A stretch of DNA of 64,000 bases from Alphaproteobacteria bacterium (GTDB lineage: Bacteria; Pseudomonadota; Alphaproteobacteria; CACIAM-22H2), in the NCBI GenBank assembly GCA_016793165.1, contig JAEULA010000065.1, positions 62,001-126,000 of the forward strand, written 5' to 3'. A model generated the notes under the pieces. The model had not been told where the DNA came from. It worked only from the letters and a program-made list of their open reading frames with translations, and made no database searches. Below are positions 16,135 through 25,057 of this stretch, piece by piece (position 1 is the stretch's first letter; each line of letters starts with the position of its first letter). A program made the translations under genes and the position numbers.

Positions 16135-17097
16135 TCAGCCCTCGCGCCGGAACGCGTAGGTCGCGTCGAGGCGCTCCTTGAGGTAGGCCGCACCGGTGGT
16201 CGGCGCGTAGCGCGGCGGGCGCTCGTCGCTGCGGCAGGTCGGCAGGCACTCGACCGGGGCGTCGTCGTTGGGATCGAAGAAGAAGGCCATGGAATGGCGC
16301 AGGCGGCCGGCGCGGTTGACGACGCGATGCGGCGTGGAGACGTAGACGTCGTTCGACCAGCGCATCAGGCAGTCGCCGATGTTGCAGACGAACGCGTCGG
16401 CGATCACCGGCGCGTCGATCCAGGTCCCGTCGCGCCGCCGCACCTGCAGGCCGGACTCGTCGCCCTGGGCCAGGATCGTGACGTTGCCGTAGTCGGTGTG
16501 CGGGGCGGCCCCCCAGAGACTGCCGTCGAAGGCGCCGGGGTGGGGCGGGTAGCGAAGCAGCCGCAGCGTCGCGAGCGGCCGGTCGATGAACGGCGCGAAA
16601 TGATCGGCGGCGAGTCCGAGATCGAGCGCGAAGCCTCGATGCAGCCGCTCGCAGACGCGCTGCATGGCCGCGAAATACTCGAGCATGATCGCGCGGAACC
16701 CGGTCGGCGCCGCCGGCCACTGGTTGGGCCCGTGGAACGGCCGGCCGGCGCGAAGGCCCGGGTCGTCGGGCGCGAGCTCGCGGCCGATGTTGAAGCATTC
16801 CTTGGCGTCGCCGGGACGGGCGGGATCGAGCGCCTCGGCGGCGAGCGGGACATAGCCGCGGTTGTGCCGCGACCGGGTGATGGCGACCGCGAGCTTGTCG
16901 TCGAGCGGCCGGTCGAAGAAGTCGCGCGCCGCGGCGAAGGTCGCGGCGATCCGCGCCGGCGCGATCCCGTGACCGGTCGCGTAGAAGAACCCGGTCTCGC
17001 GGCAGGCCTGCCCGAGGGCCGCGGCCGTCCGACGCTCCGCCGCCGCGTCGCCGCTGCCGAGCGCGGCCAGGTCGATGACGGGCAGGGCGGCGGTCAC
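16135..17097 (-). CDS. 2-oxoglutarate/Fe(II)-dependent oxygenase (isopenicillin N synthase-like)
   Basis: 320 residues from GTG 17097, which overlaps the permease TGA (GTGA). The N-terminal DIOX_N domain opens with PVIDLAAL; GHGI and RGY are present. The facial triad is visible: H and D in PHTDYG near residue 195, distal His in STPHRVVN near residue 250, and the 2-oxoglutarate-binding RHS ten residues later. As the last gene of an ABC importer operon it probably oxidises the imported compound. Urate genes lie divergently next to this operon, so a nitrogen heterocycle is possible, but the substrate is unknown. Confidence 0.87.
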   Translation of the reverse strand: MTAALPVIDLAALGSGDAAAERRTAAALGQACRETGFFYATGHGIAPARIAATFAAARDFFDRPLDDKLAVAITRSRHNRGYVPLAAEALDPARPGDAKECFNIGRELAPDDPGLRAGRPFHGPNQWPAAPTGFRAIMLEYFAAMQRVCERLHRGFALDLGLAADHFAPFIDRPLATLRLLRYPPHPGAFDGSLWGAAPHTDYGNVTILAQGDESGLQVRRRDGTWIDAPVIADAFVCNIGDCLMRWSNDVYVSTPHRVVNRAGRLRHSMAFFFDPNDDAPVECLPTCRSDERPPRYAPTTGAAYLKERLDATYAFRREG

Positions 17098-17861
17098 GAC
17101 ACCGCGTCCCGCGCGCGCGTCGCCCAGAAGGTGAAGCGGTGTTCGATCCAGACGAAGGCCTCGTACATCACCACGCCCATGATCGCGATCACGATGAGCC
17201 CGGAGAACAGCAGCGGGCCGTTGAACGTCGAGGCCGCCTGCTGCATGAGATAGCCGATGCCGCTGTTGGACGCGACCATCTCGGACATGACCGAGCCGAC
17301 GAAGGCGAGCGTGATCGCCACCTTCAGCGCGGCGAAGAAATAGGGCATCGACCGCGGGATGCCGACCTTGACCAGGATCTGCAGCTTGCGCGCACCGAGC
17401 GATCGCAGCACGTCCTGCAGCTCCGGCTCGATGGTCGCGAGGCCGGTCGCGACGTTGACGACGATCGGGAAGAACGAGATCAGGAAGGCGGTGATGATCG
17501 CCGGCACCGTGCCGATGCCGAACCAGATCACCAGGATCGGCACGATCGCCACCTTCGGCACGGAGTTGAATCCGACCATCATGGGATACATGGCGTCGTA
17601 GATCGGCTTCGAGGCGCCGAGCGCGATGCCGAGCAGCAGCCCGAACCCGACCGCGATCGCGAAGCCGACCACCGTTGTGAACAGGGTCTGCAGCGCGTGC
17701 TGCACGATCGCGGCGTGGAGCTCGATCGTGGTGGCGGCGATGGCGCTGGGGGCCGGCAGGATGAAGGCCTGGATGCTGAAGACCCGGCAAACGATCTCCC
17801 ACAGGATCATGAGCGCGAGCGGCAGGCTCCAGGGCAACGTGCGGATAAGTGCCGGGGACAT
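17094..17861 (-). CDS. ABC transporter permease (SsuC/TauC family)
   Basis: 255 residues, about six membrane segments, with the cytoplasmic EAA-type loop VLRSLGARKLQILVKVGIPRSMPY near residue 145 (key part LRSLGA....GIP). The family serves nitrate/sulfonate/taurine/pyrimidine precursor importers. ATG 17861 overlaps the ATPase stop (ATGA). With the ATPase and periplasmic protein it forms a complete importer. Confidence 0.92.
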   Translation of the reverse strand: MSPALIRTLPWSLPLALMILWEIVCRVFSIQAFILPAPSAIAATTIELHAAIVQHALQTLFTTVVGFAIAVGFGLLLGIALGASKPIYDAMYPMMVGFNSVPKVAIVPILVIWFGIGTVPAIITAFLISFFPIVVNVATGLATIEPELQDVLRSLGARKLQILVKVGIPRSMPYFFAALKVAITLAFVGSVMSEMVASNSGIGYLMQQAASTFNGPLLFSGLIVIAIMGVVMYEAFVWIEHRFTFWATRARDAVS

Positions 17862-18643
17862 CAGCCGCGCCTCTGCCGGGCGATCTGGTTGCGCAGCGCG
17901 TGCTCCATCTCGACGAACTCGGGCCTGAACGTGTCCTCGAGGGTTCGCGGCCGCGGGAAGGGGACCGGCGTCCGGCTGATGATGCGGCCCGGCCGTGCGC
18001 TCATGACGAAGACGGTGTCGGCGAGATAGATCGACTCCCGCAGGTCGTGCGTGATCAGCACGACCGTGGGGCGCTGCGCGAGGAACAGCGTTTGCAGGAT
18101 GTCCCAGAGCTCCTCGCGCGTGAACGCGTCGAGCGCGCCGAAGGGCTCGTCGAGCAGCAGCAGCTCGGGCTCGTGGATCAGCGCGCGGCACAGCGACGTG
18201 CGTTGCTGCATGCCGCCGGAGAGCTCCCAGGGGTACTTCGTCTCGAAGCCGGCGAGCCCGACCATCGCCAGGAGCCGGCGCGCCTTGTCGACGAACGGCG
18301 CCCGGTCGCGCGCATAGGCGGAACGATGGCGATCGACGATCTCCAGCGGCAGCAACACATTGTCGAGCGTCGTCCGCCAGGGCAGCAGCGTCGCCGCCTG
18401 GAAGGCCATGCCGCAGATCGGCAGTGGCCGCGTCACCCTTGCGCCGCCGACGACGACGGCGCCGGTGGTCGCGGGGTGGAGCCCGGAGATCAGCTTCAGC
18501 AGCGTGGACTTGCCGCAGCCCGACGGGCCCACGACCGCGACGAACTCGCCCTTGGCGATCCCGATCGACGCCTCGGCCAGGGCGAGCGTTCCCGCGTCGC
18601 CCTGGCCGTAGCGCAGGCCGACCTTCTCGAGCTGGACGAACAC
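17861..18643 (-). CDS. ABC transporter ATP-binding protein (SsuB/TauB family)
   Basis: 260 residues. Walker A GPSGCGKST near residue 40, Q-loop with the SsuB-like MAFQAATLLPWRT, ABC signature LSGGMQQR, Walker B LLLLDEPFGALD and the H-loop THD. These subfamily features match sulfonate/nitrate/taurine-type importers. It lies 10 bases downstream of the binding protein gene and drives uptake through the permease at 17094-17861. Confidence 0.93.
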   Translation of the reverse strand: MFVQLEKVGLRYGQGDAGTLALAEASIGIAKGEFVAVVGPSGCGKSTLLKLISGLHPATTGAVVVGGARVTRPLPICGMAFQAATLLPWRTTLDNVLLPLEIVDRHRSAYARDRAPFVDKARRLLAMVGLAGFETKYPWELSGGMQQRTSLCRALIHEPELLLLDEPFGALDAFTREELWDILQTLFLAQRPTVVLITHDLRESIYLADTVFVMSARPGRIISRTPVPFPRPRTLEDTFRPEFVEMEHALRNQIARQRRG

Positions 18644-18653
18644 GAGGCGCGGA

Positions 18654-19682
18654 TCAGCGCGTGGCGCTGCGCTCTGCGCGCGGCGGCAGATAGGACGGGT
18701 CGAAGACCTGCTCGGGAGTCACGCGCCGCTCGAGGCCGAAGCCCTCGCTCACCAGTGCGATGTTCTGCTCCATGCGGTCGCGGCGGATCGTCCCGAGGCC
18801 GTTCTTCTTCACGTCCTCGGTGATCATGCTCGTGCCGATCGCCATCATCAGGCGCTCGAACTCGAGATTCTCGTTGAGCAGCGCCTCGCGCTTCTTGACC
18901 GCCGCGATCGCCGCCTTGGGCTCGGCGATCGTCTCCTGCATTCCCTTGATCGTCGCCTTGACGAATCCCGCGACGACCTTGGGATTGGCCTTGGCGTATT
19001 CGGGCTTCACGATGATGGCGTTGGAGTAGAGGTCCACGCCGTAGTCGCGATAGTAGAAGACGTTCAGCCGGCTCTCCGGCACGCCGAGGCTGCGCAGCGC
19101 CAGCATCGAGGTGAAGCTGAAACCCGAGATCAGGTCGGTCTGGCCCTGCGCCAGCATCGGCTCGCGCAGCGGCGGCGCCACGTTCGACCAGGCGACCGAC
19201 TTCGGATCGATCCCCGTCGCCTTGGCGAACAGCGAGAACAGCCGGAACGGCGTGTCGAAGGAGGGGGCCGCGGCCTTCTTGCCGGCGAGATCCTTCGGCG
19301 TGGCGATGCCCTTGTCGCGCAGGGTCATGATCGCGAAGGGGCCCGAGTCGTAGTACATCATCACCGCGACGAGTTCCTTGCCGGGATTCTTGGCGTTGAA
19401 CTCGATCAGGGCATTGATGTCGCCGATGCCGATGTCGTAGGCACCCGATGCGATGCGGTTGACCGTGTCGGCGGAGCCGCGCCCGGCATCGAGTGCCGTC
19501 AGGTTGACGCCCTCCTTGGCGTAGTGGCCGCGCTCGGCGGCAAGAAAGAACGGCGCCTGCGGGCCCTGGATCACGAAGTCCAGCGTGAACTTGACCGGCG
19601 CCTGCTGCGCCGAGGCGGGCACCGCCCAGGCGGCGGTCGCGGCGGCTGCGGCGGCGAACAGGCAACGTCTGAACATCGGCAT
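18654..19682 (-). CDS. ABC transporter periplasmic substrate-binding protein (SsuA/THI5-like)
   Basis: 342 residues with a signal peptide (residues 1-25, cleavage after ASA). The mature part begins with FTLDFVIQGPQAPFFLAAERGHYAKEGV-type architecture (key FTLDF, GHYAKEGV), typical of NMT1/SsuA proteins that bind small nitrogen- or sulfur-containing compounds. GGGAGAGG precedes ATG 19682. First gene of the minus-strand importer and oxygenase operon. Divergent from the urate hydroxylase gene. The ligand is not predictable from sequence. Confidence 0.9.
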   Translation of the reverse strand: MPMFRRCLFAAAAAATAAWAVPASAQQAPVKFTLDFVIQGPQAPFFLAAERGHYAKEGVNLTALDAGRGSADTVNRIASGAYDIGIGDINALIEFNAKNPGKELVAVMMYYDSGPFAIMTLRDKGIATPKDLAGKKAAAPSFDTPFRLFSLFAKATGIDPKSVAWSNVAPPLREPMLAQGQTDLISGFSFTSMLALRSLGVPESRLNVFYYRDYGVDLYSNAIIVKPEYAKANPKVVAGFVKATIKGMQETIAEPKAAIAAVKKREALLNENLEFERLMMAIGTSMITEDVKKNGLGTIRRDRMEQNIALVSEGFGLERRVTPEQVFDPSYLPPRAERSATR

Positions 19683-19693
19683 GGGTCCTCTCC

Positions 19694-19738
19694 CGGTTCG
19701 AAGCGAATCGCTCGTTGTTGGGTCGCACGGTTCGAAGC
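19694..19738. promoter_or_regulatory. Paired CGGTTCGAAGC repeats in the importer leader
   Basis: CGGTTCGAAGC occurs at 19694-19704 and again at 19728-19738, 34 bases apart (about three helical turns), each with a TTCGAA palindromic core. They lie between the predicted start of transcription and the binding-protein ATG. This is a candidate operator pair for an unknown regulator. Confidence 0.45.
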
Positions 19739-19769
19739 AATTGACGTGCCAAGCCGGCGTCCGCGCCCG

Positions 19770-19797
19770 AATGTATTGGCCCCGCCTCGCGAGTCAA
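19770..19797 (-). promoter_or_regulatory. Candidate sigma70 promoter of the ABC importer operon
   Basis: On the minus strand TTGACT (19797-19792), 16-base spacer, TACATT (19775-19770). This predicts a leader of about 80 bases before ATG 19682. It lies within the 198-base divergent region shared with the urate hydroxylase gene. Confidence 0.5.
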
Positions 19798-19880
19798 TTC
19801 GCTTGGGGCCGGCGCTGTGGATCGTGGACGGCCTGCGGTCGCCGACGTAAGAAGGCCGCATCCCAGGTGATGGATGACCC

Positions 19881-20792
19881 ATGGACCCGCTGATCCACGA
19901 ATGGCTGAACCTCATCGTGCGCTGGGCGCACGTGCTCTTCGCGATCGCGTGGATCGGGTCGTCGCTCTACTTCATGTGGCTCGACGCCGCGCTCGAACCG
20001 CCGAGTCCGCCCCGAGCCGGCGTCTCCGGCGAGCTCTGGTCGGTGCACGGCGGCGGCTTCTATCGCGTCGAGAAGTTCGGCGTCGCGCCGGAGACGCTTC
20101 CCGCGCGCCTGCACTGGTTCAAGTGGGAAGCCGGCATGACCTGGATCACCGGCGCGCTGCTGATCACGCTGGTGTTCTATGTCGGCATGGGTGGCGACGT
20201 GTTCGTCGAGCCCGGCTTCGCGCGGTTCGGCGGCCTGGGCGCCGGTGTGATCTTCGCGGTCCTGGTCGCGATCTGCTGGGCCCTCTACGACGCCGTGTTC
20301 AAGTCGAGCTTCGGACGCGCGCGGCCGATGCAGGCGACCGCGATGGGATTCGTGGTGCTGGTCGCCGTGATCTGGGCGCTGTGCCGCGTGATGCAGCCGC
20401 AGGTGGCCTACGTCCATGTCGGCGCGCTGATCGGCTCGCTGATGGTCGCCAATGTCTGGATGATCATCATCCCGAACCAGCGTCGCATGGTGGAGGCGCT
20501 GCGGGCGGGGCGCGTCCCGGACGCCGATCGCGGCCTGCAGGGCAAGATCCGATCGACGCACAACAGCTATCTCACGCTGCCCGTCGTGTTCACGATGCTG
20601 TCGAAGAACTTTTCCTCGACCTGGGGCAGCACGTCGAACTGGCTGATCCTCACGGGCATCATCGTCGTCGGCGCGCTCGTCCGGCACTGGTTCCTGCTGC
20701 ACGACAAGGGGCGGACGCAGGACGGCGTCTGGATCTGGCCGGCAGCGGTCGCGCTGATGCTCGGCCTCTTCTTCATCGCAAGGGCGGGCTGA
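19881..20792 (+). CDS. puuD: Urate hydroxylase PuuD, membrane domain only
   Basis: 303 residues, seven or so hydrophobic segments, beginning with the characteristic WLNLIVRWAHVLFAIAWIGSS (key RWAHV, AWIGSS). HWFKWEAG and the NQRRM motif after the fifth segment match the DUF989 domain of PuuD. Known PuuD enzymes oxidise urate to 5-hydroxyisourate at the membrane and carry a C-terminal cytochrome c domain. Here the protein stops after the last membrane segment and no CxxCH is present. Electrons must pass to another carrier. The next gene, encoding hydroxyisourate hydrolase, supports the assignment. Confidence 0.88.
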   Translation: MDPLIHEWLNLIVRWAHVLFAIAWIGSSLYFMWLDAALEPPSPPRAGVSGELWSVHGGGFYRVEKFGVAPETLPARLHWFKWEAGMTWITGALLITLVFYVGMGGDVFVEPGFARFGGLGAGVIFAVLVAICWALYDAVFKSSFGRARPMQATAMGFVVLVAVIWALCRVMQPQVAYVHVGALIGSLMVANVWMIIIPNQRRMVEALRAGRVPDADRGLQGKIRSTHNSYLTLPVVFTMLSKNFSSTWGSTSNWLILTGIIVVGALVRHWFLLHDKGRTQDGVWIWPAAVALMLGLFFIARAG

Positions 20793-20796
20793 AGGC

Positions 20797-21165
20797 ATGG
20801 GCGCGATCATGGCCGGCCGCCTGACGACCCACGTCCTCGACACCGCGCGCGGCATTCCGGCGGCGGGGATGGCGCTGGCGCTGTACGCGCTCGACGGCGA
20901 TGCGCGCGTGCAGCTCGCGACGGGGCGGACCAACGCCAACGGCCGCACCGACGCGCCGCTGCTCCAGGGCGCGGCCCTGAGGGTCGGCCGCTACGAGCTC
21001 GTGTTCCAGATCGGCGAATATTTCCGGGCCGCCGGTGTCGCCCTTGCCAACCCGGCCTTTCTCGACGAGGTGCCCCTGCGCTTCGCGATCGCCGACGCGG
21101 CGGCGCACTACCACGTGCCGCTGCTGTGCAGCCCCTGGTCCTACAGCACCTATCGGGGCAGCTGA
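20797..21165 (+). CDS. uraH: 5-hydroxyisourate hydrolase (transthyretin-like)
   Basis: 122 residues. The family hallmarks are all present: TTHVLD near the N-terminus, the internal GRT, and the invariant C-terminal YRGS. It hydrolyses 5-hydroxyisourate to OHCU, the step after urate oxidation. It begins 4 bases after puuD, so the two are surely one operon. ATG 20809 (MAGRLTTHV) is an alternative start. The following enzyme, OHCU decarboxylase, is not in the window. Confidence 0.93.
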   Translation: MGAIMAGRLTTHVLDTARGIPAAGMALALYALDGDARVQLATGRTNANGRTDAPLLQGAALRVGRYELVFQIGEYFRAAGVALANPAFLDEVPLRFAIADAAAHYHVPLLCSPWSYSTYRGS

Positions 21166-21362
21166 CCCGGCGCAGCGCGCCGGATGGCCGGTCGGGCCGT
21201 TGTTGCGCGGCGCGCCGCGCGTCGGATCACGAAAATTTGTGCGTTGAAACGGCGACTTGGCGCGCCAGTTCACGGCCGGTTCGGGGGAGGCGTCGACCAG
21301 GCGTCTCGACGATCCGATCGATCCCGCGGCCGTCTCGCCGCGTCAGCAAGGGGAAAGCGCCC

Positions 21363-22019
21363 ATGGATCTCGTCGACGCCAAGCGGTCCGGCACGGCCGA
21401 ACCAATGGCCGTTTCATTTTCCTCCTCGGAGCGGCCGAGCCGCGCCGAGGCCGAGGCGGCGGTTCGCGTGCTGCTGCGCTGGGCCGGCGACGACCCGAAC
21501 CGCGAGGGTCTGCTCGGCACGCCCGACCGCGTCGTGCGCGCCTACGAGGAGTGGTTCGCAGGTTATCGGGAGGATCCCGTCGAGATCCTCGAGCGCACCT
21601 TCTCCGAGACCGCGGGCTACGACGAGATGGTCGTGCTGCGCGACATCCGCTTCGAATCCTTCTGCGAGCACCACGTGGCGCCGATCATCGGCGTGGCGCA
21701 CGTCGCCTATCTGCCGAACAAGCGCGTGGTCGGAATCTCCAAGCTCGCGCGGGTGATCGAGCTCTACGCCAAACGGCTCCAGATCCAGGAGAAGATGACG
21801 GCGCAGATCGCCAATGCGATCCAGGACGTGCTGCGGCCGCGCGGCGTCGCCGTCGTGGTGCGGGCCACCCACCAGTGCATGACGACGCGGGGCATCCACA
21901 AGCCGGGCGTCAGCATGGTGACGAGCCGCATGCTCGGCGCATTCCGCAACAACGACGCGACGCGCCGCGAGTTCCTCGCGATGATCGGCGGCGCGGGCTC
22001 GATCGACGGCAACGCCTGA
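21363..22019 (+). CDS. folE: GTP cyclohydrolase I
   Basis: 218 residues, normal for FolE type I. Zn ligands: Cys and His in SFCEHHVAP (near residue 100) and Cys in THQCMTTRG (near residue 170). GISKLARV and the QEKMTAQIA helix are conserved. It makes 7,8-dihydroneopterin triphosphate from GTP for folate or pterin synthesis. GGGGAAAGCGCCC precedes ATG 21363; the frame is open upstream but lacks a family N-terminus. The 197-base gap before it shows nothing I can name. Confidence 0.95.
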   Translation: MDLVDAKRSGTAEPMAVSFSSSERPSRAEAEAAVRVLLRWAGDDPNREGLLGTPDRVVRAYEEWFAGYREDPVEILERTFSETAGYDEMVVLRDIRFESFCEHHVAPIIGVAHVAYLPNKRVVGISKLARVIELYAKRLQIQEKMTAQIANAIQDVLRPRGVAVVVRATHQCMTTRGIHKPGVSMVTSRMLGAFRNNDATRREFLAMIGGAGSIDGNA

Positions 22020-22025
22020 GGCGGT

Positions 22026-23222
22026 CTAGGCCTTGACGAGACCGGCCAACGCCGCGGCGTCGGCGCTGTCCGGGAACACCGTGCGGTCGAGGCGATCACG
22101 GGCGATGCCGAGATGCCCGCCCAGGACGCCCTTCAGCACGCTGCGAAGATCCGTGGTCGGCGCGAGATCGCGCCCCTGATGCAGCCGGGTCTCGGCGAGC
22201 CCGGGCCAGGTGCCGAGGACCTTGCCGCCGGCGACGGCACCGCCGGCGAGCATCGCGACGGTGGCGGTTCCATGGTCCGTTCCCGCGGTCCCGTTGGCGC
22301 GCGCCGTGCGGCCGAACTCCGTCGCGACGACGATGACGGTCCGCCGCCAGGCGTCGCCGAGCGCGTGCTCGAAGGCGGCGAGGCCGTCGTCGAGCGCCTT
22401 CAGCATCTGCGCGAGCCGCGCGTTCTGGCCCGAATGCGTGTCCCAGCCGCCGATGTCCATCGCCGCGATCCGCGGCCCGTCCGCCGCGGCGAGGAGCCGG
22501 CCGACGGCGGTCGCCGTGCTGCGGATCGCCTGCGGGCCGCGCGCGCCGCGGCCCATGCCCTTCTCGTCGCCGAGGACTTCCTCGCTCATGGCATGCGCGC
22601 GCAGGCCCTCGCGCAACGCCGCATCGAAGGCGGCGTCGCCGCGATAGACCTGCTGCAGCAGCGCGACGAAGTCGGCGTTCAGGCCGGGCATGGTCTGAGG
22701 CGCCCAGCCGCCGACCGGGACCGGCCCGCGGATCACCAGCGGCACGCTCTGGCCGACGGCGATGCCGCGCCGCGACTTCTCCTGGCCGAGCAGCGCGAGG
22801 GCTCGGTTGAGCCAGCCGTCGCTTGCGCCGCGCGCGCGGATGGTGCCGTTCTCGAGCAGATCCTGCGCATCGAAATGCGACCGCTCGCGATAGGGCGTCG
22901 CCACGGCATGGACGATCGCGGCCTCGCCGCGCGCCATCTGCGCGTGGAACGTCGCAAGCGCCGGGTGCAGGCCGTACCCGCCGTCGAGAGGCAGGGCGCC
23001 GTCGGCCGCGCCGGGCTCGGCGGGGCCGAGCCCCGCGCGCAGGGCGCGATACTCGGGATCGAAGAACGGCGGCACCGCGGCGAGGCCGTCGAGTGCGCCA
23101 CGCAGGATGACGACGACGAGGCGGCGATCCGTGTCGGCGGCGGCAAGCGCCACGCGGCCGAGAACCGGTGTCGCAAGCGCGCCGCCGAGCAGCGCGAGCG
23201 AAGTGCGTCGGGACAGGCGCAT
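22026..23222 (-). CDS. DUF1501 family protein, exported (Tat-like signal)
   Basis: 398 residues. The N-terminus has a twin-arginine-like signal (RLSRRTSLALLGGAL). Conserved DUF1501 features include VVILRGALDGLAAV, ATPYRERSHFDAQDLLENG (key SHFDAQD), MDIGGWDTH and TEFGRTARANGTAGTDHG (key EFGRT, DHG), resembling alkaline phosphatase-superfamily metal sites. Function is unproven for the family. It is the last gene of the operon and follows the DUF1800 gene by 3 bases, the usual DUF1800-DUF1501 pair found together in many proteobacteria. Confidence 0.88.
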   Translation of the reverse strand: MRLSRRTSLALLGGALATPVLGRVALAAADTDRRLVVVILRGALDGLAAVPPFFDPEYRALRAGLGPAEPGAADGALPLDGGYGLHPALATFHAQMARGEAAIVHAVATPYRERSHFDAQDLLENGTIRARGASDGWLNRALALLGQEKSRRGIAVGQSVPLVIRGPVPVGGWAPQTMPGLNADFVALLQQVYRGDAAFDAALREGLRAHAMSEEVLGDEKGMGRGARGPQAIRSTATAVGRLLAAADGPRIAAMDIGGWDTHSGQNARLAQMLKALDDGLAAFEHALGDAWRRTVIVVATEFGRTARANGTAGTDHGTATVAMLAGGAVAGGKVLGTWPGLAETRLHQGRDLAPTTDLRSVLKGVLGGHLGIARDRLDRTVFPDSADAAALAGLVKA

Positions 23223-23225
23223 GGT

Positions 23226-24551
23226 CTATCTCCGCTGGAATTCGGGGCTGGCGAGCACGATCGCGATCGCGTCGCCGACCGAGGCGGCGCGCTGCACGGC
23301 GAGGCGGGTCTCCGGCCGCGCGCCGTCGCCGAGCGCGGCGGCGAGCAATTCGGCCGGCTCGCGCGAGCGACCGAGCCGCGTCGCGAAGGCCGCGGCCCAC
23401 TCGGCGCGCCGGATCACCGCCTCGGGCCCGAGCCATTGGTCGGCCGTGTCGGGCCAGCCGGCGGGTGAGGGCGCGGCGAACGGCGGCTGGCCGAGCAGTT
23501 GCAGCGCGGGCAGGAGGCGCGGAGGCTCGGGCTCGACACCGGCGGCGCGCAGCGCGGAGACGACGAACTCGTTGGGCGTCTTCACCTTGGTGGCGTCGCT
23601 CGTCCACGCCTCCGGCGCGTCCACCAGGGCGCGCGTCACCGCGCGCAGGTCGCCGTCGGTGGCGAGGAAGACCTGCGCCAGCCGCTCCACTACGCCCGGC
23701 GGGGGACGATCCGCGATGAAATGGCGGGCGAGCTTGGTGGCGACGTGCCGCGCCGTCGCGCGGTGTCCGGCGAGCATCGACAAGGCGACGATGCCCTCGT
23801 CCTCGCCCGCCTCCGCAAAGCGGCGGCCGAGCAGCGTCTTCTCGCCCGGCTCGTGGATCATCGGCCGGAACATGAAGTCGCCCGGGCGATCGTCCTGGTC
23901 GCGTCCGATCGACCAGCCCGTGAGGATGCGCGCGAACTGCGTGACGTCGGCCTGGCCGTAGCCGCCGTCGACGCCGAGGGTGTGCAGCTCGAGGATCTCG
24001 CGCGCGAGGTTCTCGTTCAGCCCGCGCTGTCGGCGCTGGCCGGCGCGCGAGTTCGGCCCGATGGAGATCGCCTGGTCGAGGTAACCGAGCATCGCCGGAT
24101 GGCGCGCCACCGCCAGCAGCATGTCGCGGAATCGCCCGAGAACGTGCGGCCGGATCGCCTCGCGCTCGAACGGCCCGGCCAGGGCGAGCACGACGGGGCG
24201 CTGCACCGAGACGGTGAAATGGTTCGACCAGAACGCGACCAGGCGCTCCGCGAGAGGCTGCGCCGTTTGCACCTGGCCGAGCGTGCGCCGGCCGGCCTCG
24301 TCGAGATACGCCGCGCGTGCGCTTTGCCGCAGGTGCTGCTGGACGGCGGCGTCGCCGCGCCGGCGTTGGCGCGAGAACTCGGCGGCGGCCTGTGCGCCGC
24401 TGGCGAGTCCGGCAAGCGCCGCGGGCATCGCCGGCGCCCGCTCGATCTGAGCCAGGGCCCAGCCGCGCGGGTCGGTCGCGATCGCGGCCAGCTCGCCCGG
24501 GCGGGCGCCGAGGCCGAATCGGGCGGCGGCACGCAGGGCGGCGGCGCTCAT
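23226..24551 (-). CDS. DUF1800 family protein
   Basis: 441 residues, normal for DUF1800. It begins RFGLGARPGE, then WSNHFTVSV, the NENLAREILELHTLGV motif (key NLAREILELHT), ILTGWSI and a C-terminal ALASPEFQRR-type end. No clear signal peptide is visible, unlike its DUF1501 partner. The function of the family is unknown. Its ATG overlaps the stop of the Spy-like gene (ATGA), so it is part of the sigma factor operon. Confidence 0.88.
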   Translation of the reverse strand: MSAAALRAAARFGLGARPGELAAIATDPRGWALAQIERAPAMPAALAGLASGAQAAAEFSRQRRRGDAAVQQHLRQSARAAYLDEAGRRTLGQVQTAQPLAERLVAFWSNHFTVSVQRPVVLALAGPFEREAIRPHVLGRFRDMLLAVARHPAMLGYLDQAISIGPNSRAGQRRQRGLNENLAREILELHTLGVDGGYGQADVTQFARILTGWSIGRDQDDRPGDFMFRPMIHEPGEKTLLGRRFAEAGEDEGIVALSMLAGHRATARHVATKLARHFIADRPPPGVVERLAQVFLATDGDLRAVTRALVDAPEAWTSDATKVKTPNEFVVSALRAAGVEPEPPRLLPALQLLGQPPFAAPSPAGWPDTADQWLGPEAVIRRAEWAAAFATRLGRSREPAELLAAALGDGARPETRLAVQRAASVGDAIAIVLASPEFQRR

Positions 24552-25057
24552 CGCCGGGCTCCCAGGCCGAGCGTCGCCACGACGGCGCGGCGCGTCTCCA
24601 GCGGCAGGTCGGCCATCGCCTCGAGCACGGCGTTCTGGGTCGCCGCCTGCAGCGCCAGGTTCCGCTCGCGCTGCTCGGCATAGGCGCGCTCCAGCGCGGG
24701 CCGATCGATCGGCTCGGCGAGGAAGGCATCGCGCACCCGCTCGCGCGCGGCGCGAAGCTCCCGGCTCGCGCGCTGGATCTCGAGGCGGTGGCCGGCGAGA
24801 CGCCGCTCGACCGCGCCGCGCTGATCCGCGGGAATTGCCGCCAGTGCGCGCTGGACGATGCCCCGGATCAGCGTCTCGCCCGTTCCGCCGTTCGGCGGCG
24901 CATCGGCAGCGCGCGGCAGGCTCCGCGGTGGCCCGACATCTCGCGGCCGCAGCCAATCGCCGACGAGGAGCCCGGCCAGGAACAGATTGGTCGCCAGCGA
25001 GGCGAGCAGGGCGATCGCGGACCAGCGCGGTCGCGCGGCGGCGTCAGGGGAGCTCAC
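24548..25057 (-). CDS. Spy/CpxP-like periplasmic protein (membrane-anchored)
   Basis: 169 residues from GTG 25057, which overlaps the preceding TGA (GTGA). Residues 12-30 form one membrane segment (ALLASLATNLFLAGLLVG). The rest is helical and charged, with pairs of hydrophobic helices (AIPADQRGAVERRL, RELRAARERVRDAF) as in the heavy-metal sensor or Spy/CpxP chaperone family. In such operons it would sense envelope stress or metals and feed the sigma system; that role is inference. Confidence 0.72.
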   Translation of the reverse strand: MSSPDAAARPRWSAIALLASLATNLFLAGLLVGDWLRPRDVGPPRSLPRAADAPPNGGTGETLIRGIVQRALAAIPADQRGAVERRLAGHRLEIQRASRELRAARERVRDAFLAEPIDRPALERAYAEQRERNLALQAATQNAVLEAMADLPLETRRAVVATLGLGARR

